Assembly: GCA_030522415.1 (NCBI GenBank) | Contig: JAMASW010000031.1 | Coordinates: forward strand, 703,993 to 767,992 | DNA: 64,000 bases | Origin: Channallabes apus | Lineage: Eukaryota; Chordata; Actinopteri; Siluriformes; Clariidae | Direction: 5' to 3' | Part shown: in pieces, positions 1-12,700 of the stretch | How positions within the stretch are numbered: the first letter of the stretch is position 1 | Layout of the letters: each line of letters begins with the position of its first letter | Position numbers and translations under genes: made by a program | The notes under the pieces: generated by a model | The model's input: only the letters and a program-made list of their open reading frames with translations | What the model was told of the DNA's origin: nothing | Database searches by the model: none

Positions 1-226
1 GATCATCTCTTCCACTTTCATGCACAAGACGGTGAGATAAAGCGTTCGCTGCGTTCTTAGCGCTGTACGAGCTCAGGAAAGCGGTTTTCTCACACAACTA
101 ACGTATAGTTATGTAAAACAAACAAAATCAGTTTGTATTCATTTTTCTGGAACAAAATGAGGATCAGAATAACAAAAAAGTTGTTTGTCAACATGTATTC
201 AAAGAATGCATTAATGTATTGAAAAT
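1..226. repeat. Representative satellite monomer (defines the numbering)
   Basis: Monomer position 1 is the G of GATC. Positions 1-90 are about 49% G+C and hold five CpGs (30/31, 43/44, 52/53, 68/69, 82/83). Positions 91-226 are about 26% G+C, with A- or T-tracts near 116, 124, 142, 154, 162, 174, 184 and 222. Short perfect palindromes include GAGCTC (69-74), CATTAATG (209-216) and ATGATCAT across the monomer junction. Two small potential hairpins are GAAA/TTTC (77-80 with 86-89) and GTTG/CAAC around a five-base loop (180-183 with 189-192). This copy has C47, G62, C102 and the 162-165 variant GATC. I found no convincing internal subrepeat, only weakly related AACAAAAT-like motifs. Confidence 0.93.
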
Positions 227-1130
227 GATCATCTCTTCCACTTTCATGCACAACACGCTGAGATAAAGCGTTTGCTGCGTTCTTAGCTCTGTACGAGCTC
301 AGGAAAGCGGTTTTCTCACACAACTAATGCATAGTTATGTAAAACAAACAAAATCAGTTTGTATTCATTTTTCTGGAACAAAATGAGAAAAAGAATAACA
401 AAAAAGTTGTTTTTCAACATGTATACAAAGGATGCATTAATGTATTGAAAATGATCATCTCTTCCACTTTCATGCACAAGACGGTGAGATAAAGCGTTTG
501 CTGCGTTCTTAGCTCTGTACGAGCTCAGGAAAGCGGTTTTCTCACACAACTAATGTATAGTTATGTAAAACAAACAAAATCAGTTTGTATTCATTTTTCT
601 GGAACAAAATGCGAAAAAGAATTAAAAAAAAGTTGTTTTTCAACATGTATACAAAGAATGCATTAATGTATTGAAAATGATCATCTCTTCCACTTTCATG
701 CACAAGACGGTGAGATAAAGCGTTTGCTGCGTTCTTAGCTCTGTACGAGCTCAGGAAAGCGGTTTTCTCACACAACTAATGCATAGTTATGTAAAACAAA
801 CAAAATCAGTTTGTATTCATTTTTCTGGAACAAAATGAGAAAAAGAATAACAAAAAAGTAGTTTTTCAACATGTATACAAAGGATGCATTAATGTATTGA
901 AAATGATCATCTCTTCCACTTTCATGTACAAGACGGTGAGATAAAGCGTTTGCTGCGTTCTTAGCTCTGTACGAGCTCAGGAAAGCGGTTTTCTCACACA
1001 ACTAATGCATAGTTATGTAAAACAAACAAAATCAGACTGTATTCATTTTTCTGGAACAAAATGAGAAAAAGAATAACAAAAAAGTTGTTTTTCAACATGT
1101 ATTCAAAGAATGCATTAATGTATTGAAAAT
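1..1130. repeat. Five-monomer block P, copy 1
   Basis: These five monomers match 5425-6554 monomer for monomer at a spacing of exactly 5424 bp (24 monomers). Shared rare variants are the GATC change at 162-165 in the first monomer, A205G in the second and fourth, A171T/C173A in the third, and a private C23T at 927 matching 6351. I noticed two differences: T182A in the fourth monomer and a TT-to-AC change at 132-134 in the fifth. Identity continues about 100 bp into the next monomer, then breaks near monomer position 100. Confidence 0.88.
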
Positions 1131-2034
1131 GATCATCTCTTCCACTTTCATGCACAACACGGTGAGATAAAGCGTTCGCTGCGTTCTTAGCGCTGTACGA
1201 GCTCAGGAAAGCGGTTTTCTCACACAACTAATGCATAGTTATGTAAAACAAACAAAATCAGTTTGTATTCATTTTTCTGGAACAAAATGAGAAAAAGAAT
1301 AACAAAAAAGTTGTTTTTCAACATGTATTCAAAGAATGCATTAATGTATTAAAAATGATCATCTCTTCCACTTTCATGCACAAGACGGTGAGATAAAGCG
1401 TTTGCTGCGTTCTTAGCTCTGTACGAGCTCAGGAAAGCGGTTTTCTCACACAACTAATGCATAGTTATGTAAAACAAACAAAATCAGTTTGTATTCATTT
1501 TTCTGGAACAAAATGAGAAAAAGAATAACAAAAAAGTTGTTTTTCAACATGTATTCAAAGAATGCATTAATGTATTGAAAATGATCATCTCTTCCACTTT
1601 CATGCACAACACGGTGAGATAAAGCGTTAGCTGCGTTCTTAGCGCTGTACGAGCTCAGGAAAGCGGTTTTCTCACACAACTAACGTATAGTTATGTAAAA
1701 CAAACAAAATCAGTTTGTATTCATTTTTCTGGAACAAAATGAGAAACAGAATAACAAAAAAGTTGTTTGTCAACATGTATACAAAGAATGCATTAATGTA
1801 TTGAAAATGATCATCTCTTCCACTTTCATGCACAACACGGTGAGATAAAGCGTTAGCTGCGTTCTTAGCGCTGTACGAGCTCAGGAAAGCGGTTTTCTCA
1901 CACAACTAACGTATAGTTATGTAAAACAAACAAAATCAGTTTGTATTCATTTTTCTGGAACAAAATGAGAAACAGAATAACAAAAAAGTTGTTTGTCAAC
2001 ATGTATACAAAGAATGCATTAATGTATTGAAAAT
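1131..2034. repeat. Four transitional monomers
   Basis: These monomers sit between block P and the dimer array. The first carries G221A, which puts a stop in the minus-strand frame. The third and fourth share C102, the AAACAG variant around 163-167, G187 and A199. No four-monomer higher-order period is visible here. Confidence 0.8.
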
Positions 2035-4972
2035 GATCATCTCTTCCACTTTCATGCACAACACGCTGAGATAAAGCGTTTGCTGCGTTCTTAGCTCTGT
2101 ACGAGCCCAGGAAAGCGGTTTTCTCACACAACTAATGCATAGTTATATAAAACAAACAAAATCAGTTTGTATTCATTTCTCTGAAACAAAATGCGAAAAA
2201 GAATAACAAAAAAGTTGTTTTTCAACATGTATACAAAGAATGCATTAATGTATTGAAAATGATCATCTCTTCCACTTTCATGCACAAGACGGTGAGATAA
2301 AGCGTTTGCTGCGTTCTTAGCTCTGTACGAGCCCAGGAAAGCGGTTTTCTCACACAACTAATGCATAGTTATGTAAAACAAACAAAATCAGTTTGTATTC
2401 ATTTTTCTGGAACAAAATGAGAAAAAGAATAACAAAAAAGTTGTTTTTCAACATGTATTCAAAGAATGCATTAATGTATTGAAAATGATCATCTCTTCCA
2501 CTTTCATGCACAACACGCTGAGATAAAGCGTTTGCTGCGTTCTTAGCTCTGTACGAGCCCAGGAAAGCGGTTTTCTCACACAACTAATGCATAGTTATAT
2601 AAAACAAACAAAATCAGTTTGTATTCATTTCTCTGAAACAAAATGCGAAAAAGAATAACAAAAAAGTTGTTTTTCAACATGTATACAAAGAATGCATTAA
2701 TGTATTGAAAATGATCATCTCTTCCACTTTCATGCACAACACGCTGAGATAAAGCGTTTGCTGCGTTCTTAGCTCTGTACGAGCCCAGGAAAGCGGTTTT
2801 CTCACACAACTAATGCATAGTTATGTAAAACAAACAAAATCAGTTTGTATTCATTTTTCTGGAACAAAATGAGAAAAAGAATAACAAAAAAGTTGTTTTT
2901 CAACATGTATTCAAAGAATGCATTAATGTATTGAAAATGATCATCTCTTCCACTTTCATGCACAACACGCTGAGATAAAGCGTTTGCTGCGTTCTTAGCT
3001 CTGTACGAGCCCAGGAAAGCGGTTTTCTCACACAACTAATGCATAGTTATATAAAACAAACAAAATCAGTTTGTATTCATTTCTCTGAAACAAAATGCGA
3101 AAAAGAATAACAAAAAAGTTGTTTTTCAACATGTATACAAAGAATGCATTAATGTATTGAAAATGATCATCTCTTCCACTTTCATGCACAACACGGTGAG
3201 ATAAAGCGTTTGCTGCGTTCTTAGCTCTGTACGACCTCAGGAAAGCGGTTTTCTCACACAACTAATGTATAGTTATGTAAAACAAACAAAATGAGTTTGT
3301 ATTCATTTTTCTGGAACAAAATGAGAAAAAGAATAACAAAAAAGTTGTTTTTCAACATGTATTCAAAGAATGCATTAATGTATTGAAAATGATCATCTCT
3401 TCCACTTTCATGCACAACACGCTGAGATAAAGCGTTTGCTGCGTTCTTAGCTCTGTACGAGCCCAGGAAAGCGGTTTTCTCACACAACTAATGCATAGTT
3501 ATATAAAACAAACAAAATCAGTTTGTATTCATTTCTCTGAAACAAAATGCGAAAAAGAATAACAAAAAAGTTGTTTTTCAACATGTATACAAAGAATGCA
3601 TTAATGTATTGAAAATGATCATCTCTTCCACTTTCATGCACAAGACGGTGAGATAAAGCGTTTGCTGCGTTCTTAGCTCTGTACGAGCTCAGGAAAGCGG
3701 TTTTCTCACACAACTAATGTATAGTTATGTAAAACAAACAAAATCAGTTTGTATTCATTTTTCTGGAACAAAATGAGAAAAAGAATAACAAAAAAGTTGT
3801 TTTTCAACATGTATTCAAAGAATGCATTAATGTATTGAAAATGATCATCTCTTCCACTTTCATGCACAACACGCTGAGATAAAGCGTTTGCTGCGTTCTT
3901 AGCTCTGTACGAGCCCAGGAAAGCGGTTTTCTCACACAACTAATGCATAGTTATATAAAACAAACAAAATCAGTTTGTATTCATTTCTCTGAAACAAAAT
4001 GCGAAAAAGAATAACAAAAAAGTTGTTTTTCAACATGTATACAAAGAATGCATTAATGTATTGAAAATGATCATCTCTTCCACTTTCATGCACAAGACGG
4101 TGAGATAAAGCGTTTGCTGCGTTCTTAGCTCTGTACGAGCTCAGGAAAGCGGTTTTCTCACACAACTAATGCATAGTTATGTAAAACAAACAAAATCAGT
4201 TTGTATTCATTTTTCTGGAACAAAATGAGAAAAAGAATAACAAAAAAGTTGTTTTTCAACATGTATTCAAAGAATGCATTAATGTATTGAAAATGATCAT
4301 CTCTTCCACTTTCATGCACAACACGCTGAGATAAAGCGTTTGCTGCGTTCTTAGCTCTGTACGAGCCCAGGAAAGCGGTTTTCTCACACAACTAATGCAT
4401 AGTTATATAAAACAAACAAAATCAGTTTGTATTCATTTCTCTGAAACAAAATGCGAAAAAGAATAACAAAAAAGTTGTTTTTCAACATGTATACAAAGAA
4501 TGCATTAATGTATTGAAAATGATCATCTCTTCCGCTTTCATGCACAAGACGGTGAGATAAAGCGTTTGCTGCGTTCTTAGCTCTGTACGAGCTCAGGAAA
4601 GCGGTTTTCTCACACAACTAATGCATAGTTATGTAAAACAAACAAAATCAGTTTGTATTCATTTTTCTGGAACAAAATGAGAAAAAGAATAACAAAAAAG
4701 TTGTTTTTCAACATGTATTCAAAGAATGCATTAATGTATTGAAAATGATCATCTCTTCCACTTTCATGCACAACACGCTGAGATAAAGCGTTTGCTGCGT
4801 TCTTAGCTCTGTACGAGCCCAGGAAAGCGGTTTTCTCACACAACTAATGCATAGTTATATAAAACAAACAAAATCAGTTTGTATTCATTTCTCTGAAACA
4901 AAATGCGAAAAAGAATAACAAAAAAGTTGTTTTTCAACATGTATACAAAGAATGCATTAATGTATTGAAAAT
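2035..4972. repeat. Alternating two-monomer HOR (452-bp dimers)
   Basis: Two monomer types alternate. Type Y starts at 2035, 2487, 2939, 3391, 3843, 4295 and 4747. It carries C28/C32/C73 on the left, and A113, C145/A150, C160 and A199 on the right. Type H starts at 2261, 2713, 3165, 3617, 4069 and 4521. It usually carries G28/G32 with G113, T145/G150, A160 and T199. The strict alternation gives a 452-bp unit. The H monomers at 2713 and 3165 have left parts from other types, so conversion or exchange has occurred inside monomers. Shorter runs of the same dimer occur near 8.4-9.2, 11.5-12.6 and 13.7-14.6 kb. Confidence 0.88.
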
Positions 4973-5424
4973 GATCATCTCTTCCACTTTCATGCACAAG
5001 ACGGTGAGATAAAGCGTTTGCTGCGTTCTTAGCTCTGTACGAGCTCAGGAAAGCGGTTTTCTCACACAACTAATGTATAGTTATGTAAAACAAACAAAAT
5101 CAGTTTGTATTCATTTTTCTGGAACAAAATGCGAAAAAGAATTTAAAAAAAGTTGTTTTTCAACATGTATACAAAGAATGCATTAATGTATTGAAAATGA
5201 TCATCTCTTCCACTTTCATGCACAAGACGGTGAGATAAAGCGTTTGCTGCGTTCTTAGCTCTGTACGAGCTCAGGAAAGCGGTTTTCTCACACAACTAAT
5301 GCATAGTTATGTAAAACAAACAAAATCAGTTTGTATTCATTTTTCTGGAACAAAATGAGAAAAAGAATAACAAAAAAGTTGTTTTTCAACATGTATACAA
5401 AGGATGCATTAATGTATTGAAAAT
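4973..5424. repeat. Two monomers linking the dimer array to block P copy 2
   Basis: The first monomer has the left part of dimer type H but a right part with three changes at 171-173. These create a run of A and a stop in the minus-strand frame. The second carries A205G, like monomers of block P. The pair resembles the third and fourth monomers of block P, so the true duplicated unit may begin slightly upstream of 5425. Confidence 0.7.
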
Positions 5425-6554
5425 GATCATCTCTTCCACTTTCATGCACAAGACGGTGAGATAAAGCGTTCGCTGCGTTCTTAGCGCTGTACGAGCTCAG
5501 GAAAGCGGTTTTCTCACACAACTAACGTATAGTTATGTAAAACAAACAAAATCAGTTTGTATTCATTTTTCTGGAACAAAATGAGGATCAGAATAACAAA
5601 AAAGTTGTTTGTCAACATGTATTCAAAGAATGCATTAATGTATTGAAAATGATCATCTCTTCCACTTTCATGCACAACACGCTGAGATAAAGCGTTTGCT
5701 GCGTTCTTAGCTCTGTACGAGCTCAGGAAAGCGGTTTTCTCACACAACTAATGCATAGTTATGTAAAACAAACAAAATCAGTTTGTATTCATTTTTCTGG
5801 AACAAAATGAGAAAAAGAATAACAAAAAAGTTGTTTTTCAACATGTATACAAAGGATGCATTAATGTATTGAAAATGATCATCTCTTCCACTTTCATGCA
5901 CAAGACGGTGAGATAAAGCGTTTGCTGCGTTCTTAGCTCTGTACGAGCTCAGGAAAGCGGTTTTCTCACACAACTAATGTATAGTTATGTAAAACAAACA
6001 AAATCAGTTTGTATTCATTTTTCTGGAACAAAATGCGAAAAAGAATTAAAAAAAAGTTGTTTTTCAACATGTATACAAAGAATGCATTAATGTATTGAAA
6101 ATGATCATCTCTTCCACTTTCATGCACAAGACGGTGAGATAAAGCGTTTGCTGCGTTCTTAGCTCTGTACGAGCTCAGGAAAGCGGTTTTCTCACACAAC
6201 TAATGCATAGTTATGTAAAACAAACAAAATCAGTTTGTATTCATTTTTCTGGAACAAAATGAGAAAAAGAATAACAAAAAAGTTGTTTTTCAACATGTAT
6301 ACAAAGGATGCATTAATGTATTGAAAATGATCATCTCTTCCACTTTCATGTACAAGACGGTGAGATAAAGCGTTTGCTGCGTTCTTAGCTCTGTACGAGC
6401 TCAGGAAAGCGGTTTTCTCACACAACTAATGCATAGTTATGTAAAACAAACAAAATCAGTTTGTATTCATTTTTCTGGAACAAAATGAGAAAAAGAATAA
6501 CAAAAAAGTTGTTTTTCAACATGTATTCAAAGAATGCATTAATGTATTGAAAAT
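5425..6554. repeat. Five-monomer block P, copy 2
   Basis: Second copy of the block at 1-1130, offset 5424 bp. It shares the private C23T (6351) and the ordered set of rare variants. Copy identity runs to about 6650 and breaks inside the next monomer, where this copy switches to the C102, GATC(162-165), T212A monomer that opens HOR-A. Confidence 0.88.
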
Positions 6555-9500
6555 GATCATCTCTTCCACTTTCATGCACAACACGGTGAGATAAAGCGTT
6601 CGCTGCGTTCTTAGCGCTGTACGAGCTCAGGAAAGCGGTTTTCTCACACAACTAACGTATAGTTATGTAAAACAAACAAAATCAGTTTGTATTCATTTTT
6701 CTGGAACAAAATGAGGATCAGAATAACAAAAAAGTTGTTTGTCAACATGTATACAAAGAATGCATAAATGTATTGAAAATGATCATCTCTTCCACTTTCA
6801 TGCACAACACGCTGAGATAAAGCGTTTGCTGCGTTCTTAGCTCTGTACGAGCCCAGGAAAGCGGTTTTCTCACACAACTAATGCATAGTTATATAAAACA
6901 AACAAAATCAGTTTGTATTCATTTCTCTGAAACAAAATGCGAAAAAGAATAACAAAAAAGTTGTTTTTCAACATGTATACAAAGAATGCATTAATGTATT
7001 GAAAATGATCATCTCTTCCACTTTCATGCACAAGACAGTGAGATAAAGCGTTTGCTGCGTTCTTAGCTCTGTACGAGCTCAGGAAAGCGGTTTTCTCACA
7101 CAACTAATGCATAGTTATGTAAAACAAACAAAATCAGTTTGTATTCATTTTTCTGGAACAAAATGAGAAAAAGAATAACAAAAAAGTTGTTTTTCAACAT
7201 GTATTCAAAGAATGCATTAATGTATTAAAAATGATCATCTCTTCCACTTTCATGCACAAGACGGTGAGATAAAGCGTTTGCTGCGTTCTTAGCTCTGTAC
7301 GAGCTCAGGAAAGCGGTTTTCTCACACAACTAATGCATAGTTATGTAAAACAAACAAAATCAGTTTGTATTCATTTTTCTGGAACAAAATGCGAAAAAGA
7401 ATAACAAAAAAGTTGTTTTTCAACATGTATTCAAAGAATGCATTAATGTATTAAAAATGATCATCTCTTCCACTTTCATGCACAAGACGGTGAGATAAAG
7501 CGTTTGCTGCGTTCTTAGCTCTGTACGAGCTCAGGAAAGCGGTTTTCTCACACAACTAATGCATAGTTATGTAAAACAAACAAAATCAGTTTGTATTCAT
7601 TTTTCTGGAACAAAATGCGAAAAAGAATAACAAAAAAGTTGTTTTTCAACATGTATACAAAGAATGCATTAATGTATTGAAAATGATCATCTCTTCCACT
7701 TTCATGCACAAGACGGTGAGATAAAGCGTTTGCTGCGTTCTTAGCTCTGTACGAGCTCAGGAAAGCGGTTTTCTCACACAACTAATGTATAGTTATGTAA
7801 AACAAACAAAATCAGTTTGTATTCATTTTTCTGGAACAAAATGAGAAAAAGAATAACAAAAAAGTTGTTTTTCAACATGTATTCAAAGAATGCATTAATG
7901 TATTGAAAATGATCATCTCTTCCACTTTCATGCACAACACGGTGAGATAAAGCGTTAGCTGCGTTCTTAGCGCTGTACGAGCTCAGGAAAGCGGTTTTCT
8001 CACACAACTAACGTATAGTTATGTAAAACAAACAAAATCAGTTTGTATTCATTTTTCTGGAACAAAATGAGAAACAGAATAACAAAAAAGTTGTTTGTCA
8101 ACATGTATACAAAGAATGCATTAATGTATTGAAAATGATCATCTCTTCCACTTTCATGCACAACACGGTGAGATAAAGCGTTTGCTGCGTTCTTAGCTCT
8201 GTACGACCTCAGGAAAGCGGTTTTCTCACACAACTAATGTATAGTTATGTAAAACAAACAAAATGAGTTTGTATTCATTTTTCTGGAACAAAATGAGAAA
8301 AAGAATAACAAAAAAGTTGTTTTTCAACATGTATTCAAAGAATGCATTAATGTATTGAAAATGATCATCTCTTCCACTTTCATGCACAACACGCTGAGAT
8401 AAAGCGTTTGCTGCGTTCTTAGCTCTGTACGAGCCCAGGAAAGCGGTTTTCTCACACAACTAATGCATAGTTATGTAAAACAAACAAAATCAGTTTGTAT
8501 TCATTTTTCTGGAACAAAATGAGAAAAAGAATAACAAAAAAGTTGTTTTTCAACATGTATTCAAAGAATGCATTAATGTATTGAAAATGATCATCTCTTC
8601 CACTTTCATGCACAACACGCTGAGATAAAGCGTTTGCTGCGTTCTTAGCTCTGTACGAGCCCAGGAAAGCGGTTTTCTCACACAACTAATGCATAGTTAT
8701 ATAAAACAAACAAAATCAGTTTGTATTCATTTCTCTGAAACAAAATGCGAAAAAGAATAACAAAAAAGTTGTTTTTCAACATGTATACAAAGAATGCATT
8801 AATGTATTGAAAATGATCATCTCTTCCACTTTCATGCACAAAACGGTGAGATAAAGCGTTTGCTGCGTTCTTAGCTCTGTACGAGCTCAGGAAAGCGGTT
8901 TTCTCACACAACTAATGCATAGTTATGTAAAACAAACAAAATCAGTTTGTATTCATTTTTCTGGAACAAAATGAGAAAAAGAATAACAAAAAAGTTGTTT
9001 TTCAACATGTATTCAAAGAATGCATTAATGTATTGAAAATGATCATCTCTTCCACTTTCATGCACAACACGCTGAGATAAAGCGTTTGCTGCGTTCTTAG
9101 CTCTGTACGAGCCCAGGAAAGCGGTTTTCTCACACAACTAATGCATAGTTATATAAAACAAACAAAATCAGTTTGTATTCATTTCTCTGAAACAAAATGC
9201 GAAAAAGAATAACAAAAAAGTTGTTTTTCAACATGTATACAAAGAATGCATTAATGTATTGAAAATGATCATCTCTTCCACTTTCATGCACAAGACGGTG
9301 AGATAAAGCGTTTGCTGCGTTCTTAGCTCTGTACGAGCTCAGGAAAGCGGTTTTCTCACACAACTAATGTATAGTTATGTAAAACAAACAAAATCAGTTT
9401 GTATTCATTTTTCTGGAACAAAATGCGAAAAAGAATTAAAAAAAAGTTGTTTTTCAACATGTATACAAAGAATGCATTAATGTATTGAAAATGATCATCT

Positions 9501-9718
9501 CTTCCACTTTCATGCACAAGACGGTGAGATAAAGCGTTTGCTGCGTTCTTAGCTCTGTACGAGCTCAGGAAAGCGGTTTTCTCACACAACTAATGCATAG
9601 TTATGTAAAACAAACAAAATCAGTTTGTATTCATTTTTCTGGAACAAAATGAGAAAAAGAATAACAAAAAAGTTGTTTTTCAACATGTATACAAAGAATG
9701 CATTAATGTATTGAAAAT
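6555..9718. repeat. HOR-A copy 1 (14 monomers, 3164 bp)
   Basis: The unit opens with a monomer carrying T212A (6766) and GATC at 162-165. A type-Y monomer follows, then two consecutive G221A monomers, a C160 type-H-like monomer, a C102/AAACAG/G187 monomer, a C71/G129 monomer, alternating dimers, and a monomer with A171T/C173A. The same order starts again at 9719. Relative to copy 2 it lacks one monomer between about 8363 and 8589. Confidence 0.87.
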
Positions 9719-12700
9719 GATCATCTCTTCCACTTTCATGCACAAGACGGTGAGATAAAGCGTTTGCTGCGTTCTTAGCTCTGTACGAGCTCAGGAAAGC
9801 GGTTTTCTCACACAACTAACGTATAGTTATGTAAAACAAACAAAATCAGTTTGTATTCATTTTTCTGGAACAAAATGAGGATCAGAATAACAAAAAAGTT
9901 GTTTGTCAACATGTATACAAAGAATGCATAAATGTATTGAAAATGATCATCTCTTCCACTTTCATGCACAACACGCTGAGATAAAGCGTTTGCTGCGTTC
10001 TTAGCTCTGTACGAGCCCAGGAAAGCGGTTTTCTCACACAACTAATGCATAGTTATATAAAACAAACAAAATCAGTTTGTATTCATTTCTCTGAAACAAA
10101 ATGCGAAAAAGAATAACAAAAAAGTTGTTTTTCAACATGTATACAAAGAATGCATTAATGTATTGAAAATGATCATCTCTTCCACTTTCATGCACAAGAC
10201 GGTGAGATAAAGCGTTTGCTGCGTTCTTAGCTCTGTACGAGCTCAGGAAAGCGGTTTTCTCACACAACTAATGCATAGTTATGTAAAACAAACAAAATCA
10301 GTTTGTATTCATTTTTCTGGAACAAAATGAGAAAAAGAATAACAAAAAAGTTGTTTTTCAACATGTATTCAAAGAATGCATTAATGTATTAAAAATGATC
10401 ATCTCTTCCACTTTCATGCACAAGACGGTGAGATAAAGCGTTTGCTGCGTTCTTAGCTCTGTACGAGCTCAGGAAAGCGGTTTTCTCACACAACTAATGC
10501 ATAGTTATGTAAAACAAACAAAATCAGTTTGTATTCATTTTTCTGGAACAAAATGCGAAAAAGAATAACAAAAAAGTTGTTTTTCAACATGTATTCAAAG
10601 AATGCATTAATGTATTAAAAATGATCATCTCTTCCACTTTCATGCACAAGACGGTGAGATAAAGCGTTTGCTGCGTTCTTAGCTCTGTACGAGCTCAGGA
10701 AAGCGGTTTTCTCACACAACTAATGCATAGTTATGTAAAACAAACAAAATCAGTTTGTATTCATTTTTCTGGAACAAAATGCGAAAAAGAATAACAAAAA
10801 AGTTGTTTTTCAACATGTATACAAAGAATGCATTAATGTATTGAAAATGATCATCTCTTCCACTTTCATGCACAAGACGGTGAGATAAAGCGTTTGCTGC
10901 GTTCTTAGCTCTGTACGAGCTCAGGAAAGCGGTTTTCTCACACAACTAATGTATAGTTATGTAAAACAAACAAAATCAGTTTGTATTCATTTTTCTGGAA
11001 CAAAATGAGAAAAAGAATAACAAAAAAGTTGTTTTTCAACATGTATTCAAAGAATGCATTAATGTATTGAAAATGATCATCTCTTCCACTTTCATGCACA
11101 ACACGGTGAGATAAAGCGTTAGCTGCGTTCTTAGCGCTGTACGAGCTCAGGAAAGCGGTTTTCTCACACAACTAACGTATAGTTATGTAAAACAAACAAA
11201 ATCAGTTTGTATTCATTTTTCTGGAACAAAATGAGAAACAGAATAACAAAAAAGTTGTTTGTCAACATGTATACAAAGAATGCATTAATGTATTGAAAAT
11301 GATCATCTCTTCCACTTTCATGCACAACACGGTGAGATAAAGCGTTTGCTGCGTTCTTAGCTCTGTACGACCTCAGGAAAGCGGTTTTCTCACACAACTA
11401 ATGTATAGTTATGTAAAACAAACAAAATGAGTTTGTATTCATTTTTCTGGAACAAAATGAGAAAAAGAATAACAAAAAAGTTGTTTTTCAACATGTATTC
11501 AAAGAATGCATTAATGTATTGAAAATGATCATCTCTTCCACTTTCATGCACAACACGCTGAGATAAAGCGTTTGCTGCGTTCTTAGCTCTGTACGAGCCC
11601 AGGAAAGCGGTTTTCTCACACAACTAATGCATAGTTATATAAAACAAACAAAATCAGTTTGTATTCATTTCTCTGAAACAAAATGCGAAAAAGAATAACA
11701 AAAAAGTTGTTTTTCAACATGTATACAAAGAATGCATTAATGTATTGAAAATGATCATCTCTTCCACTTTCATGCACAAGACGGTGAGATAAAGCGTTTG
11801 CTGCGTTCTTAGCTCTGTACGAGCTCAGGAAAGCGGTTTTCTCACACAACTAATGCATAGTTATGTAAAACAAACAAAATCAGTTTGTATTCATTTTTCT
11901 GGAACAAAATGAGAAAAAGAATAACAAAAAAGTTGTTTTTCAACATGTATTCAAAGAATGCATTAATGTATTGAAAATGATCATCTCTTCCACTTTCATG
12001 CACAACACGCTGAGATAAAGCGTTTGCTGCGTTCTTAGCTCTGTACGAGCCCAGGAAAGCGGTTTTCTCACACAACTAATGCATAGTTATATAAAACAAA
12101 CAAAATCAGTTTGTATTCATTTCTCTGAAACAAAATGCGAAAAAGAATAACAAAAAAGTTGTTTTTCAACATGTATACAAAGAATGCATTAATGTATTGA
12201 AAATGATCATCTCTTCCACTTTCATGCACAAGACGGTGAGATAAAGCGTTTGCTGCGTTCTTAGCTCTGTACGAGCTCAGGAAAGCGGTTTTCTCACACA
12301 ACTAATGCATAGTTATGTAAAACAAACAAAATCAGTTTGTATTCATTTTTCTGGAACAAAATGAGAAAAAGAATAACAAAAAAGTTGTTTTTCAACATGT
12401 ATTCAAAGAATGCATTAATGTATTGAAAATGATCATCTCTTCCACTTTCATGCACAACACGCTGAGATAAAGCGTTTGCTGCGTTCTTAGCTCTGTACGA
12501 GCCCAGGAAAGCGGTTTTCTCACACAACTAATGCATAGTTATGTAAAACAAACAAAATCAGTTTGTATTCATTTCTCTGAAACAAAATGCGAAAAAGAAT
12601 AACAAAAAAGTTGTTTTTCAACATGTATACAAAGAATGCATTAATGTATTGAAAATGATCATCTCTTCCAATTTCATGCACAAGACGGTGAGATAAAGCG

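Noticed and set aside
1..226. CENP-B box
   Set aside because: The stretch CAGGAAAGCGG resembles the right part of the 17-bp box, but the essential TTCG upstream is absent. The C13G monomers that contain TTCG lack the required A and CGGG downstream.
1..226. A 113-bp half-monomer or other internal subrepeat
   Set aside because: Similar A-rich motifs near 121, 151 and 171, and TGTATTCA at 134 and 194, are too short and irregular to show that the monomer was built from smaller units.
201..232. A long inverted repeat or terminal inverted repeat suggesting a transposon origin
   Set aside because: The palindromes are only 6-8 bp (14 bp with a mismatch), and no paired termini or target-site duplication can be recognised.
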